Below the pieces are notes generated by a model that saw only the letters and a list, made by a program, of their open reading frames with translations, did not search any database and was not told the DNA's origin. A DNA stretch of 64,000 bases from Acutalibacter sp. Its GTDB lineage: Bacteria > Bacillota > Clostridia > Oscillospirales > Acutalibacteraceae. Positions 50,707-58,540 of the stretch are shown one piece after another; position 1 is the stretch's first letter, and each line of letters opens with the position of its first letter. The translations under genes were made by a program, and so were the position numbers. Location of the stretch: positions 186,001 through 250,000 of the forward strand of contig JAHHRN010000002.1 in assembly GCA_020025775.1 (NCBI GenBank). The letters run 5' to 3'.

Positions 50707-51221
50707 ATCACATTTTCCTATACTATTATAATACTATATATTTACGCCGTTTTTTTCGGCGCATAAAAAAGCGTTTTTGAACTGCTTTAGTATAGCATAT
50801 CTCAGAGAAAATTTCTACTCCATTTTAAAAGCTCTTCGTTACCTTTTCCAAAAAAGGTATTGTTTCCCCAAAGAACGCGTAAAAACCTCGTCAGAAACGA
50901 ATGAAAGTGGGGGAGAACCGCTCATTTTTTATGTTTTTTCAAAATATTCTTTTCATAAAATCGAAGTTTTCTTGAATTTGTATACATTTTTTAAGAATGT
51001 ACATACTATAAATGTAAAGAAGACCATAAATAACCATAAAAATAGGCTTTTTTCTCCATTTGTTACCCCTTTGTAACGAATTGTAAGATTTTTAACTTTT
51101 CTACAAAAATTCACCGATCTTAGAAAGAAGGTGTCTAGTAAATCCTCTTTATATCTTTAAAAATGGTAAAAACTGACATTTTCATTTGTTAAAATTGCAC
51201 AAAAACTTTCTTTTTCTGAAT
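50707..51221. other. Long gene-free AT-rich stretch
   Basis: About 510 bases without a supported gene. It holds a TATAAT on the minus strand (50725-50730) for the rluA-family gene, a small ACGCCG/CGGCGC hairpin near 50744-50762, a TACATT/AATGTA repeat near 50980-51002 and a GTTAC/GTAAC hairpin at 51062-51077. A 99-codon frame at 50777-51076 has no ribosome binding site and an unlikely composition. Confidence 0.55.
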
Positions 51222-51250
51222 TTGACAATTCACAAATACGGAAATATAAT
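51222..51250 (+). promoter_or_regulatory. Consensus promoter of the DUF348/G5/3D gene
   Basis: Perfect TTGACA (51222-51227), 17-base spacer, perfect TATAAT (51245-51250). Confidence 0.88.
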
Positions 51251-51256
51251 GTCCAA

Positions 51257-51381
51257 AGTCAAAAGCGAGCATAACAGTGATGCGACAAAATGACGTGCAA
51301 AATCAATCCTTGAAACGTCATGCATCCAACAGCCTCTCTCGCAAAATCCCATAGAGAGGTATGAGTTAAAGGAGCAGAATG
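51257..51381 (+). promoter_or_regulatory. Riboswitch-like structured leader of the DUF348/G5/3D gene
   Basis: Nested pairings: GCGAG (51265-51269) with CTCGC (51338-51342), GATGC (51279-51283) with GCATC (51322-51326), TGACGT (51291-51296) with ACGTCA (51315-51320). A competing hairpin CCTCTCT (51333-51339) with AGAGAGG (51353-51359) overlaps the outer stem. GCAAAATC is present in both the inner loop and the competing hairpin loop. No known riboswitch consensus is recognised; the c-di-AMP ydaO pattern does not fit. Confidence 0.5.
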
Positions 51382-52635
51382 ATGAAAACAAATACAAAAA
51401 CGATTGCAAAAAGTTCTCGAAAGTCTGCAGAGAAAATTATTGCTTTGATTTTAGCCGTGATCTTACTTTGCGCAGGAACAGCTTTTGCAACGTCTCCGTC
51501 CGCCTATGCAGTTGATATTTATGACGGCACGGAAATCACAAGGGTCGAAACCAACAAAAACGATCCTTATCAAATCGTAGAACAGGCAAACATTGTGCTG
51601 AACGAAAAGGACCGCTTGAATGTAGACAACTTTACTTTCGGTAAAGACAGCACAATTACCATTTACCGTGCGACCGCCGTTTCTTTCACCTCCTTAGAAG
51701 GGGAGAGCATCTATACGGTTTGTGCCGGTAAAGTTTCAGATTTACTCGCAGATTTAAACGTGACACTTGAAGAAGGTCAGATTTTAAACGTACCCGAAGA
51801 TACACTTTTGACTGAAGGCTTAGCTGTAAGCGTAATGGAAGCACGTACAGTTACCGTTACAGCAGACGGCGAAACCAAGACCTTAACTTTCGGTGAAGGT
51901 ACTGTCCAAGACATATTAAATGCGGCAAATATTACTTTGGGCGAAAATGATGATGTTGTTCCGGCTCTGGATACACAGATTTCAGATCAATTGGAAATTA
52001 TCGTCTATAGAGTAACCTTTGCAGAAAGAACCGCAAAAGAAACAATTCACTTCAAGAAAGAAACAAAGAACGATCCCAAAATGCTCGTTGGCAAAAGTGA
52101 AATTGTTCAGGAAGGTAAAGACGGTAGCAAAAACGTAACGTATCGTGATAAATACCGTGACGGCGTTTTATATTCTTCCGAAGCCATTTCCGAAGAAATT
52201 CTTACACCGGCTACCACACAGATCACAGCGAAAGGCACTATGAAGAAAACGCTTTCGCATTCTAAGCTTAAAAACGGTGGTACACCGATTTCCGAATTAA
52301 CTCCGCCTAAAGGCTTGGAAATTGTAGACGGCGCACCAACATCTTATTCAAAGATCATTCGCGGCAAAGCAGCTGCATATTCCGCAAGACCCGGCGCTAA
52401 GACCGCAAGCGGTCGCAGAGTAATGCCTGGACACATTGCAGTAAATCCTAAACAGATTCCTTACGGAACCGAAATGTGGATTGTTTCTACAGATGGCTAT
52501 GTATACGGCTACGCAATCGCAGCAGATACCGGTGGATTCATTCACCAGGGTAAATTTACGGTAGACTTATTCATGAATACCACTGCAGAGTGCAGACAAT
52601 GGGGCGCTCGTGATGTTATCATTTATGTTTTATAA
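51382..52635 (+). CDS. YabE-like secreted protein with DUF348, G5 and 3D domains
   Basis: About 417 residues. A signal peptide (about residues 1-44, ending AYA) is followed by DUF348 ubiquitin-like repeats (about 55-200, e.g. TVTVTADGETKTLTFGEGTVQDILNAANI). A G5 domain follows (about 215-285, RVTFAERTAKETIHFKKE through ATTQITAKGT), and then a C-terminal 3D domain (about 330-417) with three conserved aspartates, visible in AIAADTGGFIHQGKFTVDLFM and ARDVIIYVL. Such proteins bind peptidoglycan and act as lytic or resuscitation-type enzymes outside the cell. ATG 51382 is 7 bases after AAAGGAG (51368-51374); ATG 51379 is too close. Confidence 0.85.
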   Translation: MKTNTKTIAKSSRKSAEKIIALILAVILLCAGTAFATSPSAYAVDIYDGTEITRVETNKNDPYQIVEQANIVLNEKDRLNVDNFTFGKDSTITIYRATAVSFTSLEGESIYTVCAGKVSDLLADLNVTLEEGQILNVPEDTLLTEGLAVSVMEARTVTVTADGETKTLTFGEGTVQDILNAANITLGENDDVVPALDTQISDQLEIIVYRVTFAERTAKETIHFKKETKNDPKMLVGKSEIVQEGKDGSKNVTYRDKYRDGVLYSSEAISEEILTPATTQITAKGTMKKTLSHSKLKNGGTPISELTPPKGLEIVDGAPTSYSKIIRGKAAAYSARPGAKTASGRRVMPGHIAVNPKQIPYGTEMWIVSTDGYVYGYAIAADTGGFIHQGKFTVDLFMNTTAECRQWGARDVIIYVL

Positions 52636-52652
52636 TTACAGATAACGTATGA

Positions 52653-52690
52653 AACAGCATTCGAATTCAAATCGAATGCTGTTTTTGTTT
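52653..52690 (+). terminator. Intrinsic terminator after DUF348/G5/3D gene
   Basis: AACAGCATTCGA / TCGAATGCTGTT stem, 7-base loop and T-run. Confidence 0.88.
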
Positions 52691-52723
52691 TTTATAAGCG
52701 TTTTTAGGGTGGGAAAGCAAGAT

Positions 52724-52779
52724 TTGACATTTCGTAAATTTTGATATATAATTATACAAAATAAATGTTTTGTATAATT
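52724..52779 (+). promoter_or_regulatory. Orphan consensus promoter with 12-bp operator-like inverted repeat
   Basis: Perfect TTGACA (52724-52729), 17-base spacer and perfect TATAAT (52747-52752). AATTATACAAAA (52750-52761) and TTTTGTATAATT (52768-52779) form a perfect inverted repeat covering the expected start site. No gene with a ribosome binding site follows for about 550 bases. Confidence 0.65.
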
Positions 52780-53326
52780 AAGGGGAGCGTAAAAGGAAGG
52801 AAAGAGAAATTCTTTTTAAAATATTGATTTTAGAGCGTTTTCCTTCAAAATAATAAAACAATGCGTCTTTTCTATAAAAAGGCTTTGTAGAGCCTTACAG
52901 AGCGTGTTAACACACACGTTAAAATCCTATAGCAAATAAAAAGTGCAAAAATTTATGATTTTCAATAATTTTTCACTTAATACAGCTGATAGCTTAGATC
53001 GAGTTTTATCTTAGTACGTTTTAAAAATTTCTATTGAACAGACTTTATAACGATTAGATAAATTTTATGGAATCACATGTAAAGTTTTCGATTTTTAAAG
53101 CTAAAACGGCAATTTGAATTTTGCTTATAAAAAATCTAAACCGTATAATAAAAGTTTTCTTTATTCTATTTACTTTACTATTTCGGAATTATTACTTATA
53201 ATACCGCTATGAACAAATCTATTCTCCGATTTATATTTTAATTCTGAAAATCCAAATTATTTTTATATTTTCTTTATTTTGTGAAACCGTTTCACATTTA
53301 CAACCTTTTGGAAAGGAAATCGAATT
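52780..53326 (+). other. Gene-free transcribed-looking stretch before the recombinase gene
   Basis: Downstream of the orphan promoter. There is a GAAGGAAA...TTTTCCTTC pairing (about 52795-52846), an AAGGCT/AGCCTT hairpin (near 52880-52897) and a GTGTTAACAC palindrome (near 52908-52917). An imperfect repeat CGGAATTAT-TACTT-ATAATACCG lies at 53184-53206. No ORF above 20 codons has a ribosome binding site. It could be a long 5' leader or a small RNA gene. Confidence 0.4.
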
Positions 53327-54316
53327 ATGAAATACGCAAATCAAAAAGATCTGCCTAAAATTCTGCAGGATTTCTTAAATCATGAATTTGCCATACGTAA
53401 TAAATCCGAATTAACGGTAGACGAATATGCTTTGGATTTAATCTTGTTTTTACGCTTTCTAAAAGCCTACAGATCTGGAGATGCCTCCCCTGCTTCTTTA
53501 GACGGAATCGATATTTCAGACATAACTATTCGGGATTTAGAGAGCGTTTCTTTAGCCGATGCGTACGCCTTTTTATCTTATTGTAAAATGGTTCGTAACA
53601 ACGATGCAGCGGCCAGAGCTCGAAAAACGAGCAGTATTCGGGCTTTTTTTAAATATTTAACCGTTCAGAAGAAACTGCTTGGAGAGAATCCTATGCAGGA
53701 GTTGGAAGTACCAAAGCTTAGAAAGTCACAACCGAAGTATTTAACACTGGACGAAAGCCTCAGACTTTTGGAAGCTGTGGAGGGTAAAAATAAGGAACGG
53801 GATTATTGCATTTTAACACTGTTTTTGAACTGTGGTTTACGTCTCTCTGAACTCGTTTCTATCAACTACACCGATATCAAGGATAACAATACATTAACTG
53901 TCACCGGTAAAGGCAACAAACAACGTACGGTTTATTTAAATGACGCGTGTTTATCGGCTATAAAAGCCTATAAAAAAGTACGTCCTGTAGACGGTGTAAA
54001 AGAAAAAGATAAGCCCGCTTTGTTTTTAAGCGGGCGAAAAGAACGCATCAGTCCTAAGACGGTGCAGCATATGGTATATTCGTACTTAGATAAAGCTGGA
54101 CTCGGCGGCCGTGGGCTTTCTGTACACAAATTAAGGCATACAGCGGCAACACTGATGTATCAATATGGCGATGTTGATGTGCTTGTTTTAAAAGAAATCT
54201 TAGGGCACGAGAATCTCGGTACTACAGAAATTTATACCCACATTGTAGACGAACAGCTTAAGAAAGCCACAGATGCCAATCCGTTATCAAAAGTTAAGAG
54301 AGAAAAGAAAGATTAA
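53327..54316 (+). CDS. Tyrosine recombinase (XerC/XerD-like)
   Basis: A 329-residue tyrosine recombinase. The N-terminal SAM-like core-binding domain (about residues 8-120) carries an extra stretch at about 45-75 (YRSGDASPASLDGIDISDIT). The catalytic domain has the arginine in NCGLRLSELVSI, lysine in VTGKGNKQRTVYL, HKLRHTAATLM, GHENLG and the nucleophilic tyrosine in TTEIYTHI. The size and lack of accessory phage genes point to a chromosomal Xer-type enzyme rather than a prophage integrase, though this cannot be proved. GAAAGGAAA precedes the ATG. Its 3' end overlaps the convergent SpoIIM-like gene by 23 bases. Confidence 0.85.
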   Translation: MKYANQKDLPKILQDFLNHEFAIRNKSELTVDEYALDLILFLRFLKAYRSGDASPASLDGIDISDITIRDLESVSLADAYAFLSYCKMVRNNDAAARARKTSSIRAFFKYLTVQKKLLGENPMQELEVPKLRKSQPKYLTLDESLRLLEAVEGKNKERDYCILTLFLNCGLRLSELVSINYTDIKDNNTLTVTGKGNKQRTVYLNDACLSAIKAYKKVRPVDGVKEKDKPALFLSGRKERISPKTVQHMVYSYLDKAGLGGRGLSVHKLRHTAATLMYQYGDVDVLVLKEILGHENLGTTEIYTHIVDEQLKKATDANPLSKVKREKKD

Positions 54317-54959
54317 ATTTGTTTCGGAACAGGAAGCAAAGTAAAGCAAATAAAAAGGAAGAAAAAACATTGCCCAGGTAGAAAAAGGCATAACGTAGGC
54401 TGTAAAGCTTCAGCATTGTTTTTCCGTCTTTTCCCTGTTCTTTTAAAAAGACGGAGCGATTAAGATCGCGTTCTGTAAGGATGCTCTCTTTACACGCTAG
54501 CAAGAAACTAGAAACAGCAAAAATAGCCGGAAGCAGTAAAACTATTCCGAAAAAGGTCATGCCTGTTACAGAGGCTCTGCTGTAAAGAAAGGAACTTACT
54601 ATGCCAAGCAAAGTGCCTTGCAGCAGAGGGAAAAGCCATAAAAGCCCTTCTCCTAACACAGAAAGTCCAAAAAAGAACAATGCAGCCATACACAAACTTT
54701 GGAATTTAAGAGAAAGTAGATTATTTTCCCAAAAGCCATTTGCTTTTATTTGCTCTAAATTTTCGGTTAAATTGGATTGAACAAAGCCTATGCATTCGGG
54801 TTTTCCACTCTTTATAAGCATTGCTCCAAAAAGCAAGCCAGCAGTAAAAAGCACTGTCAAGGTAATAAGCTTTTTGTCTCTTTTTTGTAGCTTTACAGCT
54901 TTATTTTTCATATGTAACTTGGTAGATATTATCGTAGCACGTTTTTTCGTTCTTTTCAT
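54294..54959 (-). CDS. SpoIIM-like membrane protein
   Basis: A 221-residue integral membrane protein with a basic N-terminus and about five transmembrane segments. The motifs LFGAMLIKSG, FFGLSVLGEGLLWLFPLLQGTLLGIVSSFL and GIVLLLPAIFAVSSFLLACKE match the SpoIIM/DUF95 pattern (a glycine-rich second half and an L-P in a late helix). SpoIIM works with SpoIID and SpoIIP in engulfment during sporulation. The match is family-level, so a related DUF95 protein is possible. AAAGGAGC precedes ATG 54959 by 6-7 bases. It follows the TIGR04086 gene by 51 bases on the same strand. Confidence 0.6.
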   Translation of the reverse strand: MKRTKKRATIISTKLHMKNKAVKLQKRDKKLITLTVLFTAGLLFGAMLIKSGKPECIGFVQSNLTENLEQIKANGFWENNLLSLKFQSLCMAALFFFGLSVLGEGLLWLFPLLQGTLLGIVSSFLYSRASVTGMTFFGIVLLLPAIFAVSSFLLACKESILTERDLNRSVFLKEQGKDGKTMLKLYSLRYAFFYLGNVFSSFLFALLCFLFRNKFNLSFLS

Positions 54960-55010
54960 GTTAAATGCTCCTTTTACTTTACAAGACTTTACACGTAAAG
55001 CTTTGTTCTT

Positions 55011-55427
55011 TTATTTTAGCTTTTGAACTATAATACTTCCAATCAACGGTAACAGAGTGCCCATGGCAACAAGAAGTAGAGAAAATGCCCCCAAAGTGCC
55101 TTTTGAAACCAGAAGTAATAGAACAAACAAGGCAATTAACAATAAAAATCCCGAAAATAAAGCGTCCTTGCCTTCAGAAAGCACTGGATGTAACCCGGAA
55201 AGCATACCGGTTAAGAGAAAGCTTACGGCACAAATCGCATATCCGGCAAACTTCACAGTTTGTAAAGATACATCTTGCTTAATGCAAACCAAAGAAAGTA
55301 TAGCAAGCCCGAGAATCAAGATTATATAGCCGAATACCGCATGTTTTATTCCCTCTATAAAAAATGGCTTGTTTGTCTTTGTGTTTTTTGTTTTTGCTGT
55401 ATGCTTCTTTAATTTCTTTTTAGACAT
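55011..55427 (-). CDS. TIGR04086 family membrane protein
   Basis: A 138-residue protein with a Lys-rich N-terminus (SKKKLKKHTAKTKN) and four transmembrane segments; GYIILILGLAILSLV, AICAVSFLLTGMLSG and the final LLPLIGSIIVQKLK match TIGR04086, a family of unknown function regularly encoded beside yajC in Clostridia. The start codon follows the yajC terminator by about 5 bases, and the only purine-rich ribosome binding site (GAGGGGG) is the arm of that terminator. This suggests expression depends on read-through or on hairpin opening. Confidence 0.75.
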   Translation of the reverse strand: MSKKKLKKHTAKTKNTKTNKPFFIEGIKHAVFGYIILILGLAILSLVCIKQDVSLQTVKFAGYAICAVSFLLTGMLSGLHPVLSEGKDALFSGFLLLIALFVLLLLVSKGTLGAFSLLLVAMGTLLPLIGSIIVQKLK

Positions 55428-55429
55428 AG

Positions 55430-55468
55430 AAAAACCCCCTCATACAGTAATTTGTATGAGGGGGTTAG
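55430..55468 (-). terminator. Intrinsic terminator of yajC, overlapping the RBS of the next gene
   Basis: On the minus strand AACCCCCTCATACA and TGTATGAGGGGGTT pair over 14 bp with a 6-base loop and a TTTTTC tail. The GAGGGGG arm lies 7 bases from the TIGR04086 ATG. Confidence 0.85.
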
Positions 55469-55484
55469 TTCGTTTATGAGAAGC

Positions 55485-55889
55485 TTAGTCTTCTTTTTTG
55501 CTTTTCTTTTTCTTTTCTTCTTTTGCCTTAGCCTGAGCAGCTTTTGCAGCCTCACGCTCTGCTTGAAGCTTTTCGTTTGCAGTGTTGTTTAACTGAATAG
55601 CCCAACGTGTAATTTTCATCTTATTACGATCTGCACCGGTTTCAATGATTAAGGAATCATCGCGAACGGTAACGACTCTACCCATAATACCGCCGATTGT
55701 GGTGACTTCATCGCCAACCTGAATGCTTTCGCGCATTTCCTGTTCTTTTTTCTGCTGCTTTTTCTGCGGACGTAAGATCATAAAATACATTAAAGCAAAA
55801 AGACCGACCATCATAAGGATGGACATCATCATGCTGCCGGAACCGGATTGTGCGCCGGCGGCTGCTTCTAAAGTTAATACATGAAACAT
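55485..55889 (-). CDS. yajC: Preprotein translocase subunit YajC
   Basis: A 134-residue YajC. One transmembrane segment (about residues 20-40) precedes the conserved MYFMILRPQKKQQKKEQEM and SIQVGDEVTTIGGIMGRVVTV motifs. The C-terminal 40 residues are a charged Ala/Lys/Glu-rich tail, longer than in E. coli. YajC joins SecD-SecF in the Sec holotranslocon; secD and secF are not in this window. It has its own promoter between it and tgt. Confidence 0.93.
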   Translation of the reverse strand: MFHVLTLEAAAGAQSGSGSMMMSILMMVGLFALMYFMILRPQKKQQKKEQEMRESIQVGDEVTTIGGIMGRVVTVRDDSLIIETGADRNKMKITRWAIQLNNTANEKLQAEREAAKAAQAKAKEEKKKKSKKED

Positions 55890-55919
55890 AAGTTTACCTC
55901 CAAATAATTCAGTTTTTTA

Positions 55920-55948
55920 ATTATACATAATTTCCCTTTGTTTTGCAA
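55920..55948 (-). promoter_or_regulatory. Promoter of yajC
   Basis: On the minus strand TTGCAA (55943-55948), 17-base spacer, TATAAT (55920-55925). Confidence 0.75.
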
Positions 55949-55981
55949 GAACAAAAGAAAAAGTTTACAAATTAAACATAA

Positions 55982-57112
55982 TTAAATGCGTGTGTCTAAT
56001 ACATCTACATATTTTTCTTTGTATTCGTTAAAAGTACCGTTGTCGAGTGCTTCACGAATTTCTTCCATTAGCGTATTATAAAAATAGAGATTATGGATAA
56101 CGCAAAGACGCATAGCCAGCATCTCCCCTGCCTTGAACAAATGGCGAATATAGGCTCTGGAATGTCTTTGACAGGTTGGGCAATGGCAAGTCGGATCAAT
56201 CGGTAACGTATCTTTTTTATACTTCTCATTATTGATATTGATAATACCGGCTTTTGTGAAAAGATGACCGTGGCGAGCATTACGGCTCGGCATAACGCAG
56301 TCGAATAAGTCTACACCGCGGCTGACACCTTCTAAGATATTTCCGGGTGTACCAACGCCCATAAGATAGCGGATCTTATCCTTCGGCATATAAGGCTCAA
56401 CTGCGGAGATAATACGATACATATCCTCTTTGGGTTCACCAACAGCAAGACCGCCGATAGCATAACCGTCCAAGTCTAATTCCGCAATTTCTTTCATATG
56501 CTGGATTCTTAAATCCTCAAAAGTGCAACCTTGGTTAATACCAAAAAGCATTTGATGCGGATTCACAGTATCCGGAAGTGCATTTAAACGATCCATTTCG
56601 GCTTTACAACGCTTGAGCCAACGTGTTGTGCGTTCGCAAGATGCCTTAGAATACTCATATTTTGCCGGATTTTCTACGCATTCATCAAACGCCATTGCAA
56701 TCGTTGAGCCAAGATGCGACTGAATCTGCATACTTTCCTCAGGGCCCATAAAAATCTTTCTGCCGTCGGTATGTGCATTAAAATACACACCTTCTTCTTT
56801 GATTTTGCGAAGCTTAGACAGAGAGAAAACCTGAAATCCGCCGCTATCCGTCAAAATCGGACCGTCCCAACCGGTGAACTTATGCAAGCCGCCCAACTCG
56901 TTGACCAAATCATCACCGGGTCTGAGGTGTAAATGATAGGTATTGCAAAGTTGCACTTGGCACTTAATATCTTTTAAATCATAAGAAGAAAGACCGCCTT
57001 TAATTGCACCTGCCGTTGCAACATTCATAAACGCAGGGGTCTGCACGGTACCGTGAACGGTTTTAAACTCACCGCGGCGTGCGGTTCCTTCTTGCTTTAA
57101 TAATGTATACAT
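55982..57112 (-). CDS. tgt: tRNA-guanine(34) transglycosylase
   Basis: 376 residues from ATG 57112 (AAGGAG upstream), preferred over the upstream in-frame ATG. The catalytic aspartates are in LTDSGGFQVFSL and DLFDCVMPSRNARHG, with AVGEPKEDMYRI in between, and the C-terminal zinc site is CHCPTCQ with a downstream histidine (IRHLF). The enzyme replaces guanine 34 of Tyr, His, Asn and Asp tRNAs with preQ1. It follows queA by 11 bases on the same strand, and the two work in succession to make queuosine. Confidence 0.96.
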   Translation of the reverse strand: MYTLLKQEGTARRGEFKTVHGTVQTPAFMNVATAGAIKGGLSSYDLKDIKCQVQLCNTYHLHLRPGDDLVNELGGLHKFTGWDGPILTDSGGFQVFSLSKLRKIKEEGVYFNAHTDGRKIFMGPEESMQIQSHLGSTIAMAFDECVENPAKYEYSKASCERTTRWLKRCKAEMDRLNALPDTVNPHQMLFGINQGCTFEDLRIQHMKEIAELDLDGYAIGGLAVGEPKEDMYRIISAVEPYMPKDKIRYLMGVGTPGNILEGVSRGVDLFDCVMPSRNARHGHLFTKAGIININNEKYKKDTLPIDPTCHCPTCQRHSRAYIRHLFKAGEMLAMRLCVIHNLYFYNTLMEEIREALDNGTFNEYKEKYVDVLDTRI

Positions 57113-57123
57113 GTTCGTTCTCC

Positions 57124-58152
57124 TTAAATCAGTAACATACAATCGCCGAACGAGAAAAATCTATACTTTTCCTTTACAGCGGTTTCATAAGCTTTCAAAA
57201 CCTTTTCACGGTCATAAAAAGCGGAAACAAGCATAATAAGCGTACTTTCTGGTAAGTGGAAGTTTGTAAGTAAGCCGTCGATGCATTTGAACTTATAGCC
57301 CGGATAAATAAAAATGTTGGTCCAGCCGTCTGCTTCCACAATGTCACCTTTAAAGGTAGCCACACTCTCTAAGGTACGGCAGCTCGTTGTACCGACGGCA
57401 ATAACTCTACCGCCGTTTGCTTTGGTTTCTTTAATCAAATCTGCCGTTTCCTGTGAAATATGATAATGCTCAGAGTGCATTTCATGGTCTTCAATATTAT
57501 CAGCTTTAACAGGTCTAAAGGTACCGATACCGACATGCAAGGTTACAAAACCGATTTTTACGCCTTTTTCCTTCAGCTTTTCAATAATTTCGGGGGTGAA
57601 ATGCAAGCCGGCGGTCGGTGCTGCAGCTGAGCCCTCTTCTTTTGCATAAACGGTTTGATAACGATCACCGTCTTCCAGCTTTTTCGTAATATAATGCGGC
57701 AAGGGCATTTCACCGATTTTTTCTAAAATGGGGAAAATGCTGTCCCCTTCATGTGTAAAGCGTGCCAAACGATTGCCGTTTTCTAAAACTTCCAGAATCT
57801 CGGCGTGTAAAATACCGTCACCAAAAGAGAACTTCGCACCGGCTTTTGCACGTCTGCCTGGACCAGTAATAACTTCCCAGACGTCCTTTTCTTTCTGATT
57901 GAGCATTAAAAACTCTACCTTTGCGCCGGTCGGCTCTTTTACACCGTAAAGACGCGCCGGAAGAACCTTTGTATTGTTGAGAATCAGGCAATCTTTATCC
58001 GTTAAATAAGAAAGAATATCAAAAAAATGCTTGTGTTCTAATTCGTCTGTATCACGATGAATGACCATCATTTTGGAATGGTCTCTTTCGAGAAGCGGTG
58101 TTTGTGCAATTAGCTCTTGTGGCAAATCATAATAAAAATCCTGTTTTTTCAT
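57124..58152 (-). CDS. queA: tRNA preQ1(34) S-adenosylmethionine ribosyltransferase-isomerase
   Basis: A 342-residue QueA. DFYYDLPQELIAQTPLLERDHSKMMVI at the start, LNNTKVLPARLYG, TAGLHFTPEIIEKL, LHVGIGTFRPV and the final NFHLPESTLIMLVSAF are all family signatures. It adds the ribosyl part of SAM to preQ1 in tRNA to form epoxyqueuosine. AGGAGA precedes the ATG. It is upstream of tgt in one operon and divergent from the lysine riboswitch-asd unit. Confidence 0.96.
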   Translation of the reverse strand: MKKQDFYYDLPQELIAQTPLLERDHSKMMVIHRDTDELEHKHFFDILSYLTDKDCLILNNTKVLPARLYGVKEPTGAKVEFLMLNQKEKDVWEVITGPGRRAKAGAKFSFGDGILHAEILEVLENGNRLARFTHEGDSIFPILEKIGEMPLPHYITKKLEDGDRYQTVYAKEEGSAAAPTAGLHFTPEIIEKLKEKGVKIGFVTLHVGIGTFRPVKADNIEDHEMHSEHYHISQETADLIKETKANGGRVIAVGTTSCRTLESVATFKGDIVEADGWTNIFIYPGYKFKCIDGLLTNFHLPESTLIMLVSAFYDREKVLKAYETAVKEKYRFFSFGDCMLLI

Positions 58153-58194
58153 GCGATATCTCCTAATTTTCTCTATAAAATTCCCCTAAAATGA

Positions 58195-58223
58195 TTGACT
58201 AATTCTTTGAGAAATGCTATTAT
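58195..58223 (+). promoter_or_regulatory. Promoter of the lysine riboswitch-asd operon
   Basis: TTGACT at 58195-58200, 17-base spacer, TATTAT at 58218-58223. Confidence 0.75.
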
Positions 58224-58232
58224 ATTTGCAAC

Positions 58233-58412
58233 TGCAATAGAGGAGCAAAATACAATAGTAGCGTTTTTTAGACGGTCGATCAGTCGCTTTAACAAAATCG
58301 TGAAAGGGTATTTTGCCGAAGACGAAAAAGATTCGACCTGATTTTCGCTCTGGGTATGTGTGTGAATAACCACATAACTGTCATCAATCGTTTTTGATGG
58401 AGTGCTATTGTA
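58233..58412 (+). ncRNA. Lysine riboswitch (L box) aptamer
   Basis: P1 stem CAATAG (58235-58240) with CTATTG (58405-58410) closes the aptamer. The conserved L-box elements appear in order: AGAGGAGC, AATAGTAG, GAAAGGG-x3-TTTTGCCGAAG, TTCGCTCTGG, ACTGTCATCAATCG loop hairpin, then TGGAGTGCTATTG. They lie just upstream of asd-dapA-dapB, the lysine pathway. Lysine binding should favour the terminator at 58472. Confidence 0.93.
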
Positions 58413-58471
58413 ATCGCAGAAAATATCATTTCATTTTCCGTGATTACAAACGCCTTTTAAAAGCTATTGAT

Positions 58472-58501
58472 GACCGGTTTTAAATAAACCGGTCTTTTTT
58501 A
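58472..58501 (+). terminator. Riboswitch-controlled terminator before asd
   Basis: GACCGGTTT (58472-58480) and AAACCGGTC (58486-58494) with a T-run, 40 bases before the asd start. Confidence 0.9.
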
Positions 58502-58540
58502 TGCAGACAATAGAATAACACGTTTTGGAGGTAAACACAA

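Noticed and set aside
50777..51076. 99-codon open frame on the plus strand
   Set aside because: No ribosome binding site before the start, many F/Y/K/N residues typical of AT-rich non-coding DNA, and no similarity to any family I know.
51222..51381. c-di-AMP (ydaO) riboswitch before the 3D-domain gene
   Set aside because: The conserved CGCTTAAT and GGGGGACCCA elements of ydaO are absent, although the gene type would fit.
52630..53326. dif site near the tyrosine recombinase
   Set aside because: No 28-base sequence with the ATAA-N6-TTAT arrangement of known dif sites was found; the only repeat has reversed inner ends.
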